A DNA stretch of 64,000 nt, from positions 1 to 64,000 of the forward strand of contig JACQWX010000074.1 in NCBI GenBank assembly GCA_016209035.1, written 5' to 3'. Shown here piece by piece: positions 27,237-36,400 of the stretch. Numbering within the stretch: the first letter of the stretch is position 1; the number at the start of each line of letters is the position of its first letter. Source of the DNA: Elusimicrobiota bacterium (GTDB lineage Bacteria > Elusimicrobiota > Elusimicrobia > UBA1565 > UBA9628). The translations under genes and the position numbers were made by a program. The notes beneath the pieces were generated by a model. The model did not search any database. It had not been told where the DNA came from and saw nothing but the letters and a program-made list of their open reading frames with translations.

Positions 27237-28759
27237 CCCAGCGCCTTGAGCCGCGGCATCAGCTTGGTAATCCATCTCCATGCCTCGTACTCGACCGGGC
27301 ATTGATGGAGGTCGTGCCTCAGCCGGAAGAGCGCGATCGGCTTGTAGATCCGAGAGAACAGCCGGAGCATGCGGAAAAGCAGGCTCTTGTTGCCCGCTGA
27401 CTCCTTGATGATCTTGTCATCGATGACGAAGGACGAGACCTGCATTAGCTTGATGAGGTTGTTGTGTCTGCGGGTATACCAGGGGTACGCGATCTTCCTC
27501 TCGGCATCGGAGGAATCCATCTCGATCCATTCGTCCATGGTCCGCGGCGGCTGGTAGGAGTATTCGGCCTCGGCCACGGCGAGGGTCCGGGTGCCGGGGA
27601 TGGGCTTCCAGTCGCCTCCGAACCCGAAATAGGCGTTCGGGTTGTCCCGGAGCAGCTGCAGCGCCACGTCTTTCGTCTCGAGCAGGTCCTCATAGGTCTC
27701 GCCCGGGGTACCGTAGATGAAGTTGTAGTGGGCTGTGATGGGGAAGCGCGCGAGCTTGCGGTTCGCCCTTAGGATCTGGTTGCGCGTCACGCCCTTCTGC
27801 AGGTTCTTCAGGACGTTGTCGCTTCCGGACTCCACACCGACCATGATCATGCTGCCGCCGGCTCGCGTCATCAGCTCCAGGAAGGCGTCATCCATCCGGT
27901 CGATCTCGTTGATGCGCGCGCCGCGGAACTCCAGCGTGGCCCGTATCCCGCGCCGGAGGATCCCCTCGAAGAGCCGGCGCATCCTAGCGAGGTCCGGGAA
28001 GCTGGTGTCGTCGATGAAGACGATGCGGTCCGTGGAGTAGTTCTTGAGGATGTGCTCGATGTGGTCCAGGACCTCGTCCTCGTCGAGCGGGCGCCACTTG
28101 GGACCGTTGATCTCCGCGTAGATCGTGGGGTGGACGCAGAAGGAGCACCGGTAGGGACACCCGATGCTGCTGAAGATCGGGAACGACCTGCTCTTGCTGA
28201 AGGAGCGGGCATACTTGCTCGACATCACGTCGAGCAGGCCGTAGGGGATGTCCCGGAAGCCGATGACCTCGAACAGGCCCGACCTGGGGTTGTGGACGGC
28301 CTGACCGTCCCTTTTGTAGGAAAGGCCCTTGACGCCGGTGTAGTCTTGCGCGCCCGCCTGCAGCCGCTCGATGAGCTCGGCCAGGGCGCAGGAGCCGTAT
28401 CCGCGCACGAGGAAATCGATGTAGGGCTCCTGGATCGTGTCAGGCAGGACGGTGGGATGCGGCCCTCCCCAGACGACCCTGGTGGAGGGGGACTTCTCCC
28501 TGATGAAGAGGGAGATCTCCCGGGCATGCTTGAGGGGGTTGCCCGTCATGACGGACACCCCGGCCAGCCTCACCCCCTCCCGCAGGCAGTCATCCACCTC
28601 GGATCTCCAGCGCTCCCCCTCGAGCCTCAGGTCCAGTATCCGGACGCGGTAGCCCCGCTTGACGCTCTCCGCGGCCGCGTAGAGCACGCTGAGCGGCAGG
28701 TCGACGACCATGCTGTCCATGCTCCCCAGCTGCGGGTAGATGAGCAGGGCGTCGATCAT
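27233..28759 (-). CDS. B12-binding-domain radical SAM protein
   Basis: DLPLSVLYAAAESVKRGYRVRILDLRLEG..VVWGGPHPTVLPDT..SSIGCPYRCSFCVHPTIY (CxxxCxxC)..GVESGSDNVLKNLQKG. Confidence 0.85.
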   Translation of the reverse strand: MIDALLIYPQLGSMDSMVVDLPLSVLYAAAESVKRGYRVRILDLRLEGERWRSEVDDCLREGVRLAGVSVMTGNPLKHAREISLFIREKSPSTRVVWGGPHPTVLPDTIQEPYIDFLVRGYGSCALAELIERLQAGAQDYTGVKGLSYKRDGQAVHNPRSGLFEVIGFRDIPYGLLDVMSSKYARSFSKSRSFPIFSSIGCPYRCSFCVHPTIYAEINGPKWRPLDEDEVLDHIEHILKNYSTDRIVFIDDTSFPDLARMRRLFEGILRRGIRATLEFRGARINEIDRMDDAFLELMTRAGGSMIMVGVESGSDNVLKNLQKGVTRNQILRANRKLARFPITAHYNFIYGTPGETYEDLLETKDVALQLLRDNPNAYFGFGGDWKPIPGTRTLAVAEAEYSYQPPRTMDEWIEMDSSDAERKIAYPWYTRRHNNLIKLMQVSSFVIDDKIIKESAGNKSLLFRMLRLFSRIYKPIALFRLRHDLHQCPVEYEAWRWITKLMPRLKALG

Positions 28760-30750
28760 GCCGCGCCCCCTGCCGCCCACCCCTTTCCTGATGGCGCAGG
28801 GGACGCTCGGCCTCCGGCCTCGACCGCGCCTCCGGCGGGGGCTTCCCGGTCGACGAACGTCTGGAACCAGAGCTCCAGCATCGCCAGCGCCGTCAGCTGG
28901 CGGTTCAGGAGCATGCTCTCCTCGCTGGCGAATGCCTGGAGCAGGCTCTCAACGCGGGGCCACAGGAACAGTCCGCGCCGCTCGACGCTCTCCTTGCTCA
29001 ACAGGGAAGAGGCCCAGTCGAAGAAGGGCCGTCGGTAGCGCGGCGGCACGGGCATGTAGAACGCCTGCTTGCCCTTCTCCCGGAACTGCGGGGGGAACAT
29101 CCTCTCGATCACTCGGCGCAGGATTTCCTTGTTCCTGCCCTTGGCGACCTTGCCTTCGCGAGGCAGGTTGAGGGCCATCTCCACGACCCGGTAGTCGAGG
29201 AAGGGGCTGCGCGTCTCCACTGCGTGGGCCATGTTCAGCTTGTCCAGCCTGAAGACCACGCTGTAGGGGATCCAATACTTCAAGTCCAGGAGGCCCAGCC
29301 TGGAGAGGTACGGGAAATCCGAGAAGGAGGCCATGTCGCGATCGATGGCCTGGGCCAGCGGGTCGGCCGAGGCCTGGGACCGCCAGGACGGCGCGTACAA
29401 GGCGTCCCTCTCGGGCTGGGAGAAGGTTGAGGTGAGGCCCTCGTAGAAAGAGCCGAATCCGCCGCATCGGCCCAGCGCCAGGGACAGCTTTCCTTTCTCC
29501 CGTTCCCCGAGTTCGGCGGGGTAGTCGAAGAAGCGGTTGAGGACCGCTGTCGGCACGCAGTCCAACAGCCGGGACAGCGCCCTGCCGGAGCCGGGGAGCC
29601 TGAGCCACGGTTTCCACCGGTCCCAGCCGCACATCACCCGCTGGTGGAAGTACCCGCCCAGGACTTCATCGGCGCCGTCTCCGGTCAGCGCCACCGTGAG
29701 TTTCTCCTTCGTCTTCTTCGCAAGGAGGAACGCCGGCATGCTGATGAGGTCGCCGAACGGCTCGTCCAAGTGGTAGGTGATGGCGGGGAGCAGGCCGAAG
29801 TCCTCCGGCGCTACCGAAACCGGGTTGAACTCGATGTCCAGATGCTTGGCGACGGCCTGGGCCCTGCGCCGCTCGTTATGCTCGTAATCGACGCTCAGGG
29901 TGAACGAGACGAGCCGCCCTTGGGTTAGGGAGCGCATCATGCCGGCGACGGCCGAGGAATCGATCCCGCCGCTCAGGTAGAGGCCCAGGGGGACATCGCT
30001 CTGCAGCCGGAGCTTCACTGCATCCTTCAGGAGCGATTCGAAGGCATCGACGGAAGAGTCATCGAAACCGGCGGAGGGGCGGTGTCTGGGCTTCCAATAG
30101 GTCCGGACCGAGCAGCGGCCCTCCGCACAGGTCAGCATGGTCGCGGGCTCGAGCTTCCTCACCGATTTGAGGATCGTCATGGGAGCCGGAACGTAGCGCA
30201 GGCAGAGGTATCGGTCCACGGCCAAGGGGTCGATGTCCCTGCCGATCCAGGGGAAGATCAGCAAGGATTTCATTTCGGACGCGAGGATCAGCTGGTCGCC
30301 GGACACGGCGTAGTAGAGCGGCTTCTTCCCGAACCGGTCCACGGCGGCCAGGACCCTGCCGCGGCGTTCGTCGGAGAGCACGAACGCGAACATCCCGTTG
30401 ACCTGCTCCAGGAATGCATCCCCATGTTCCTCGTAGAGATGGAGCAGGACCTCGCAGTCGGAATCCGACCGGAAAACGTGGCCTTTGGCCTTGAGCTCGG
30501 CGGTCTTCTCCTTGTAGTTGTAGATCTCGCCGTTGCAGACGAGATGGATGCTCCCGTTCTCGTTGGACATCGGCTGACCCGCGGCCTCGGAGAGGTCCAG
30601 AATGGCGAGCCTGCGGTGCCCCAGGCTCACCCTGGCGCTCGGGCGCAGGCCGCCGCTGTCCGGGCCGCGGTGGCGCAGCAGCTCGGTCATCTCGCCGAGA
30701 CGGGCGTGATCGGCCTGGTGATCGCTAACGATCGCAGTGATTCCGCACAC
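28756..30750 (-). CDS. asnB: Asparagine synthetase (glutamine-hydrolysing)-like amidotransferase, copy 1
   Basis: MCGITAIVSDH..RHRGPDSGGL (class II Gln amidotransferase, Cys2) and SGGIDSSAVAGMM PP-loop. Confidence 0.85.
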   Translation of the reverse strand: MCGITAIVSDHQADHARLGEMTELLRHRGPDSGGLRPSARVSLGHRRLAILDLSEAAGQPMSNENGSIHLVCNGEIYNYKEKTAELKAKGHVFRSDSDCEVLLHLYEEHGDAFLEQVNGMFAFVLSDERRGRVLAAVDRFGKKPLYYAVSGDQLILASEMKSLLIFPWIGRDIDPLAVDRYLCLRYVPAPMTILKSVRKLEPATMLTCAEGRCSVRTYWKPRHRPSAGFDDSSVDAFESLLKDAVKLRLQSDVPLGLYLSGGIDSSAVAGMMRSLTQGRLVSFTLSVDYEHNERRRAQAVAKHLDIEFNPVSVAPEDFGLLPAITYHLDEPFGDLISMPAFLLAKKTKEKLTVALTGDGADEVLGGYFHQRVMCGWDRWKPWLRLPGSGRALSRLLDCVPTAVLNRFFDYPAELGEREKGKLSLALGRCGGFGSFYEGLTSTFSQPERDALYAPSWRSQASADPLAQAIDRDMASFSDFPYLSRLGLLDLKYWIPYSVVFRLDKLNMAHAVETRSPFLDYRVVEMALNLPREGKVAKGRNKEILRRVIERMFPPQFREKGKQAFYMPVPPRYRRPFFDWASSLLSKESVERRGLFLWPRVESLLQAFASEESMLLNRQLTALAMLELWFQTFVDREAPAGGAVEAGGRASPAPSGKGWAAGGAA

Positions 30751-30756
30751 GGTGGT

Positions 30757-32421
30757 TCAGGGACGGATACCGGCCAGCTTCCAAGAGGGGCCGGGCACGT
30801 AGGTCTTGGTGATGGTCAGCTCCGTCAGCGTCTTCGAAAGCCCAGGCAGATGGACGGCGACCGGCGTCAGGGTCATCACGCCATCCTCATTGGCGGTGAG
30901 GAAAGAGATCCTGTCGCTGCGAACAGGCCGGTCGAAGCGGAGCGTGTCCGCGAGGATCACCCTGTCATCCTCGCGGCGGACGCTCCGCGCCAACGCCCAT
31001 CGGGATGAGGATTTGAGGTTGGCGGAGGATTGGTTGATGGCGGTCCCCTTCCGTTTGCGGACGACGTCGATGCACCGCCTCGCGAGCCTGGACCCCGCCG
31101 CTGTGGAGCACGCCACGCGCAGCGCGATTCGCGCCCAGAAGGGGGGCATGAATTTCCTGACCGGGGAGAGGGGGGCCAGGACGGCGTATTCACGGCCCAG
31201 ATCGTCCGCCTGGATGGCCCTGTCGTAGGTGAGGTTCGTCGCGTACCCGTCCTCGGTCTCCACGGCATAGCCGTGGTCGGAGAGGACCCGTCCCTCCTCT
31301 CCGAAGAACCTCGTCAGCCCTCCGGCGCACGCCGCCACGACGAGCGGCCTGCCTTGGACGGCGAACCGCGCGAGGTTCGCCAACGCATAGACGCGCGAGT
31401 CCGCGTCCGTCCGCGCCAGCGGGAGGGCTTCGTCCGGCGCCTCCGCGGGGAGGGGGAAGCGGCCGGAGTATTCGTGGGCGAGCAGCGGCTGGAAGGCCCA
31501 GCGAGGAAGGCGCAGGTCATCCGCGAGAGTGGAGCGAAGGCCTTTGAACCCGACCGGCCCCGCATCGAGCATCCTGCGCAGGCGCCGGGCCCGGCCGCTG
31601 AAGCGCGACATGAGGATGACGGCGATCCTGGAGACGTACGGATTGTGGCAGACCCCGTACTCCTCCCCGACCGTCGTGTCCGGGTGGACCCATTCGGTCG
31701 CGAAGTCGAAGGCGCGCGCGAACGGGTCGCTCAGCGAGTGGTCGTCCATGACCTCCATGGCCATCGCGGCGAACTCGACCGTGAGGAACGTGTAGCCGAC
31801 GTCCATATGGCCGACTTCAGGGAACCAGCCCTCGGAGGTCTGGGTGCGCACGATGGAGGCGAGCTTTTCCTTGGCCGCGTTCGTGTAGCGGGGCTCTTTG
31901 AGCGTGTGCCCGGCCCAGGCCAGAGCGCAGGCCCCGACGGCTTGGTGGTTCGTCTTGAAAAGATCGTCACGGCGCATGAGCCAGCCGGCGGTTCGGGCCA
32001 GGCTCGCCTCGGCACGCGCCAGGAGTTCCCGGGGCAGATGCTCGCGCATGACATCCAGGGTGCGGGCGACGGCGTGGGCGGAGAAGGCCGCCGCGGCGTA
32101 GGCGCGCTCGCCTTTGTACCATTCGTCGTGAGACCCGTCCGTGTATTGACCGCGCATCCAGAAGGTCAGGAGCGCCCCGACGGCGCGCTGGAGCCGGACA
32201 TCGCCCTGGAATGGCGAGCCGGGGAAGCGGCGGGCGAACAGCAAGGCCAGCGGCAGCATGGCTTCCTGCCGCCTGGTATCGGCAACGTCCGAGGTCTTGT
32301 CCCGCCAGTAGGCCAGGTGGGCGCAGCCGTAGGTTGGGGAAAGGATGTCGCCGTCGATCTGGCTGAGCAGCCTCTCTACGGAGGACACGACGAACGACAC
32401 TTGGTCCTCGATGTCCGTCAT
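30757..32421 (-). CDS. Conserved hypothetical, alpha/alpha-toroid-like (heparinase II/III-like) protein
   Basis: YGCAHLAYWRDKTSDVADTRRQEAMLPLALLFARRFPGSPF..GWFPEVGHMDVGYTFLTVEFAAMAMEVMDD; helical repeats, weak resemblance to heparinase/alginate lyase-like proteins. Confidence 0.45.
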   Translation of the reverse strand: MTDIEDQVSFVVSSVERLLSQIDGDILSPTYGCAHLAYWRDKTSDVADTRRQEAMLPLALLFARRFPGSPFQGDVRLQRAVGALLTFWMRGQYTDGSHDEWYKGERAYAAAAFSAHAVARTLDVMREHLPRELLARAEASLARTAGWLMRRDDLFKTNHQAVGACALAWAGHTLKEPRYTNAAKEKLASIVRTQTSEGWFPEVGHMDVGYTFLTVEFAAMAMEVMDDHSLSDPFARAFDFATEWVHPDTTVGEEYGVCHNPYVSRIAVILMSRFSGRARRLRRMLDAGPVGFKGLRSTLADDLRLPRWAFQPLLAHEYSGRFPLPAEAPDEALPLARTDADSRVYALANLARFAVQGRPLVVAACAGGLTRFFGEEGRVLSDHGYAVETEDGYATNLTYDRAIQADDLGREYAVLAPLSPVRKFMPPFWARIALRVACSTAAGSRLARRCIDVVRKRKGTAINQSSANLKSSSRWALARSVRREDDRVILADTLRFDRPVRSDRISFLTANEDGVMTLTPVAVHLPGLSKTLTELTITKTYVPGPSWKLAGIRP

Positions 32422-32439
32422 GGTGTTCGCCCGCGTGGC

Positions 32440-33405
32440 TCAACCATTCCCTTCCTTGTCCTTGCGGATGTAGGCCCCGTAGTTCTTCGGGAACATGATG
32501 TGGTAGGTCACCAGCTCTCCGATCAGGCCGAAGAAGATCATCGCGACCCCGATCGAGAACAGGACGGGCGACAGGATCCACAGGGGGTGCTCCGCCAAGC
32601 GCCAGGCCGGGTTGCCGTTGAAGAAGGAGAGGAAATGCATGCAGACAAAGAACGCCCCCATCGGCACGGCGACCGCGATCGCGCTCACCCCGTAGAACCC
32701 GAAGAAATACAGGGGTGAACCGAGGAACCGGGTGATGAAGAAGACGGTCAGCAGGTCCATGAACCCGTGGTAGATGCGCTTCACGCCGTATTTGGAGCGG
32801 CCGTACCGCCTGGGGGAATGCCACACCTCCACCTCTCCCACCTTGAACCCGTGCGCGGCGATGAACATGAGGATGAACCGATGCAGCTGCCCGTACAGGA
32901 AGAAGGACTGCATGCACTCGCGGTAGAAGGCCTTCAGTCCGCAGTTGAAATCATGGATCTCGATCCCGGACATCTGGCGGGCCATCAGGTTGAAGCCGCT
33001 CGAAAGGAGCGTCTTGATGAAGGGGTCTTGCCGGCGGACCTTCCATCCGCTCACCGCGTCGAGCCCGCGTTCCCCGAGCGCCTGGACCAGCTTCGGGATC
33101 TCCTCGGGCTGGTCCTGCAGGTCGGCGTCCATCATCACGATGATCTCGCCGGACGATTCGTTGAAGCCCGCCTGCAGGGCCACTGACTTGCCGCAGTTTG
33201 TGCGCAGGTGGATCGCTTTCACGATGCCGGGATGCTCGGCGCGCACCGATTCCAGCTCCTTTTCGGTCCCGTCTGTGCTGCCGTCATTGACGAGGATGAC
33301 CTCATGCGTGCCCAGCGGGGCGAGCGCGGACAGGAGACGGTCCGTCAGAGGACGGATCGAATCGGCTTCGTTGAAGGCGGGGATGACGACAGAGATGCGC
33401 ATCAT
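32440..33405 (-). CDS. Membrane-anchored family 2 glycosyltransferase (DPM1/GtrB-like)
   Basis: ISVVIPAFNEADSIRPLTDRL..VILVNDGSTDGTEKEL..CGKSVALQAGFNESSGEIIVMMDADLQDQPEEIPKL, C-terminal TM pair; start trimmed. Confidence 0.85.
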   Translation of the reverse strand: MMRISVVIPAFNEADSIRPLTDRLLSALAPLGTHEVILVNDGSTDGTEKELESVRAEHPGIVKAIHLRTNCGKSVALQAGFNESSGEIIVMMDADLQDQPEEIPKLVQALGERGLDAVSGWKVRRQDPFIKTLLSSGFNLMARQMSGIEIHDFNCGLKAFYRECMQSFFLYGQLHRFILMFIAAHGFKVGEVEVWHSPRRYGRSKYGVKRIYHGFMDLLTVFFITRFLGSPLYFFGFYGVSAIAVAVPMGAFFVCMHFLSFFNGNPAWRLAEHPLWILSPVLFSIGVAMIFFGLIGELVTYHIMFPKNYGAYIRKDKEGNG

Positions 33406-33409
33406 GTTC

Positions 33410-34804
33410 CTACCCTTCCAGGGTCTTTCCCCTGATGAGATTTCGGATCCCATCGAGCCCAAGCGGGAGGAAGACGGGCCAGATGGCCACCATGCCGAGC
33501 AGATAGCGCGGATCGATGAAGACCTCCTCGGCCTCCATCCGGTGGAAGACCTCGCCGACCTGGGTGAATACGTGGCCTGCGAGCACCCCGAGATAGATGG
33601 CCAGCAGCGACAGCATCGCGTTGTCGCGCCGGCACAGCCATGCTCCGAGCGCGAAGACGGCGAATAAGGCGTAGTCAACGTATTTCAATCCTTGGTAGAC
33701 CTGGCTGAACCTGTACCCGTACTGGTTCATGTACGCGTTGCCGCGCGAGCCGGATACGAACGTGATGACGGAGGCGATGCAGGGATTCGCCGGCAGGTAG
33801 GCGACGAACCTTCGGAAAAGCCAGTCGGCGTAGAGGATGGGCTTGCCGACGACGACCTCGCGGACATAAGTCATGAGGAAGGGGTTGCCCGGCCAGAGCC
33901 TGCACAGCCAGCGGTGGATCCGGTCCCCGCTGGAGGCGTATCGGGCGGACTGTGCTTTCATGTGCTCGAAGGCCGCGTCGTCCCGGAAGATCCTGAGCCC
34001 CTTGTAGGTGCCTGGATACTCCCCGAGCGCATTGTAGAGCGCCACGGGAAGGGAGGGCCGGTATTCCCCTGGGGACGACACATTGAGGGAGTGGGTGAAT
34101 CCGGCGCGGCCCGCAGAGAGGGTGATCGCTCCCTTGACCAGCACGCAAGACAGCCCGAACGCCCCCAGGAGCACGCCGACTCTCGCGGCCGCCTGCCATC
34201 TCGTCTTCCGATAGGCCCAGAGGACGAACAGGGCGAAGAAGGGGAGGATCGCGATGTTGTCGAAGCGAGTGAAGGCGACCAGGGCGCCGACGATGCCCGC
34301 GAGCCCGTACCATGGCTGCCATCGTTCCCGGGACAGGCCCTGCATGATGGCGTAGCCGAACGTCAGCATGAGGACCGGCGTGTAGGCTTCTCCGAGGATT
34401 TGCGACGCATAGAAGATGGACGGCAGCCAGACGGCGTACAGAAAGGCGCCTTTCAAGGCGACATCTCTGGAGAACCGCGTCCGCAGCATCCCGAACACGA
34501 GGAGGCAGCCGGCGGAATCGAATGCCCCCTGGATGATCATCTTCGCCGTTGCCGTCCCTTGGATCGTCGTCGAGAACAGCCGGTTGAACACGCCGAGCAT
34601 CCACAGAACGAGGTTCGTCAGGAAGGGCGTCTCGACGTAGCACGCGGTCTGGAAGCCGTCATGCGTCGCGTCCGGCCTGCCCGACGCGATCAGGTACAGG
34701 GGGATGATGAGCCGCAGGCCCATGGCGGCCGTTAGGATCTTTAAAAGTGCGATTTCGGCGGAACTCCATCCCGACGGCCTTCGAATCAGTCGTGCCAAGC
34801 CCAC
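33410..34804 (-). CDS. Multi-pass membrane protein, probable GT-C (paralog of 16572..18011 and 37360..38838)
   Basis: LRLIIPLYLIASGRPDATHDGFQTACYVETPFLTN..LYNALGEYPGTYKGLR..GLKYVDY..LAGHVFTQVGEVFHRME..DPRYLLGMVAIWPVFLPLGL. Confidence 0.7.
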   Translation of the reverse strand: MGLARLIRRPSGWSSAEIALLKILTAAMGLRLIIPLYLIASGRPDATHDGFQTACYVETPFLTNLVLWMLGVFNRLFSTTIQGTATAKMIIQGAFDSAGCLLVFGMLRTRFSRDVALKGAFLYAVWLPSIFYASQILGEAYTPVLMLTFGYAIMQGLSRERWQPWYGLAGIVGALVAFTRFDNIAILPFFALFVLWAYRKTRWQAAARVGVLLGAFGLSCVLVKGAITLSAGRAGFTHSLNVSSPGEYRPSLPVALYNALGEYPGTYKGLRIFRDDAAFEHMKAQSARYASSGDRIHRWLCRLWPGNPFLMTYVREVVVGKPILYADWLFRRFVAYLPANPCIASVITFVSGSRGNAYMNQYGYRFSQVYQGLKYVDYALFAVFALGAWLCRRDNAMLSLLAIYLGVLAGHVFTQVGEVFHRMEAEEVFIDPRYLLGMVAIWPVFLPLGLDGIRNLIRGKTLEG

Positions 34805-34811
34805 GCGAAAG

Positions 34812-34823
34812 ATGATACAAAAA
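34812..34823 (-). promoter_or_regulatory. Putative promoter TTTTTGTATCAT, 7 nt from GTG start
   Basis: Minus strand TTTTTG-TATCAT-CTTTCGC-GTG. Confidence 0.5.
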
Positions 34824-34859
34824 GTCTATAATGCTCTGTAATGCAGAACAGGGATGCGG

Positions 34860-36299
34860 CTACGCGGCGTTTCCCAGGCATTTGACACCGTCTGTCGTGG
34901 TTGCATACTTCTGGATGCGGCTTCGAGGCCTGTCAGGCACCGTCGGCGCCAAGAGCCCGGACTCGATCAGGGACTTCACGCAGGGCATGGCGTGATCCCG
35001 CTTCTTGATGCCGATCTCGACCATGATCTCCTTTAGGAACCGCGGGGTCTTGCAGAATTGGAGGATGGTCCGGTCCCGGGGACTGACTTGCCCCCCACTT
35101 GCCCCCCACTTGCCCCCCACTTGCCCCCCTGCGGCCGGACGGCGCGCAAGAAGAAGCTCGAAGAATGAGGTGAACCGGAATTCCGGTGCCGCGCACTTGG
35201 CCTGAGCCAGCGCGTCGCGCATACGGCCGATGCCCGTTCCGGTGCGTTCGATCTTGTGGGCTCGGAAGAGCAGGTCCGCCACGAGGGGATTGCGCCGGAC
35301 GCTGCGCCGGCCGAAATCCTCCGGGCTCAACCCGGGCGGCAAGCCGCCGGGGTTGACGATGGCCACGCGGTCCGGGAACACCTCGATGGAGATGTTCCCG
35401 CCCCTGACCGAGTAGTCACGGTGCGCGAAGGCGTTGACCAAGCCCTCGCGCAAGACCGCCACCGGGAATTCAGGGTGTTCGACGCGGTCCATGCCCCGGA
35501 TTTCATAGCGCACCCGCAGGTGCTTGAGAAGGAAGACCTCGGCCTGCTGGAGGTTCTCCAATAGGCCGCCTTCGAGGTCCTTACGGTCCAGGATGTGCAG
35601 GCGTTCGGGCGTCTGGAACAGGACGCAGGCTACGCGGGCTTGCGGAAGGAAGCTCGGCGGGTTCTTGGCAAAGAAGAGAGCCCCGGCGTTGTTGAGCACC
35701 AGTCGTCGCCCCTGCCGCCGGCCGCAGCCCAGGTTGATGAGTAGGTCTTCCGCGGAGAGCCCGCCGACGGAGGCGCCGGACTCGCGGAGGAACGCCCGGA
35801 ACGCCGCCTCGTCGAAATCCGCAGGATACCGGAAAGCCGGACAGTCCTGATGTTCGACGATGACAGGCTCAAGCGAGCGGACGAACTCGACGAGTTCGTG
35901 CCGGTTGAGCTTCTGGCTGTTGGGGCCGGTCCGAAGAAAATAGCCCGAGGCGCAGCCGTGAGGCTTGTGCTTGCCCTCGGCCACCTCGATCATCAGAAGT
36001 CCGTGGCCTTCGTGCTTGAACGGGACCACGCGGACGGAGACCGGAGGGTCGCAATGGCGGGCGATGTCAACCACCTGGGAAAGCAGGCGGTTGGTGACCG
36101 CCACGCCTTTGATCTGTTTGTCGTCCGCCACTCCGACGAAAATGCGTCCGCCGGCCGAATTGGCGAACGCCACGAATTCCCGCGCCAGCGAGTCCGAGAC
36201 GGACTCCTTGAACTCGACAAACTGGCCTTCCCAGGCAGAGAGCGCCAGGGCGAATTCAGACGCGGCGGGAAGTCGGGCGGTCATCTCTCGGCGTGGCAT
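34860..36299 (-). CDS. AlbA_2/Schlafen-type DNA-binding, ATP-binding regulator with C-terminal wHTH
   Basis: EGQFVEFKESVSDSLAREFVAFANSAGGRIFVGVADDKQIKGV..LREGLVNAFAHRDYSVRGGNISIEVFPDRVAIVNPGGLPPGLSPEDF..ERTGTGIGRM; C-term wHTH. Confidence 0.85.
   Translation of the reverse strand: MPRREMTARLPAASEFALALSAWEGQFVEFKESVSDSLAREFVAFANSAGGRIFVGVADDKQIKGVAVTNRLLSQVVDIARHCDPPVSVRVVPFKHEGHGLLMIEVAEGKHKPHGCASGYFLRTGPNSQKLNRHELVEFVRSLEPVIVEHQDCPAFRYPADFDEAAFRAFLRESGASVGGLSAEDLLINLGCGRRQGRRLVLNNAGALFFAKNPPSFLPQARVACVLFQTPERLHILDRKDLEGGLLENLQQAEVFLLKHLRVRYEIRGMDRVEHPEFPVAVLREGLVNAFAHRDYSVRGGNISIEVFPDRVAIVNPGGLPPGLSPEDFGRRSVRRNPLVADLLFRAHKIERTGTGIGRMRDALAQAKCAAPEFRFTSFFELLLARRPAAGGQVGGKWGASGGQVSPRDRTILQFCKTPRFLKEIMVEIGIKKRDHAMPCVKSLIESGLLAPTVPDRPRSRIQKYATTTDGVKCLGNAA
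35086..35129. repeat. 4 x 11-bp perfect tandem repeat (ACTTGCCCCCC) inside the AlbA_2 regulator CDS
   Basis: Four exact consecutive units at 35086, 35097, 35108 and 35119; encodes GGQVGGKWGASGGQV on the minus strand; 11 bp is not a multiple of 3. Confidence 0.95.
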
Positions 36300-36400
36300 T
36301 CGGATATGAAATGAAATTGAAGGCGATGAGGCAAACCTTGCACGATTCCCTTATCCGACACGCGAACTCGTGGCATTAAGATGGAGTGTCAAGCGCCCGG

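Noticed and set aside
31030-32718. 562-aa plus-strand ORF antisense to the toroid protein
   Set aside because: Shadow ORF with low-complexity G/R/V/E composition.
34824-34840. Plus-strand TATAAT (GTCTATAATGC) as a promoter
   Set aside because: No plus-strand gene downstream; lies in a short gap between two minus-strand genes.
35086-35129. CRISPR-like repeat
   Set aside because: 11-bp head-to-tail units without spacers, inside a coding gene.
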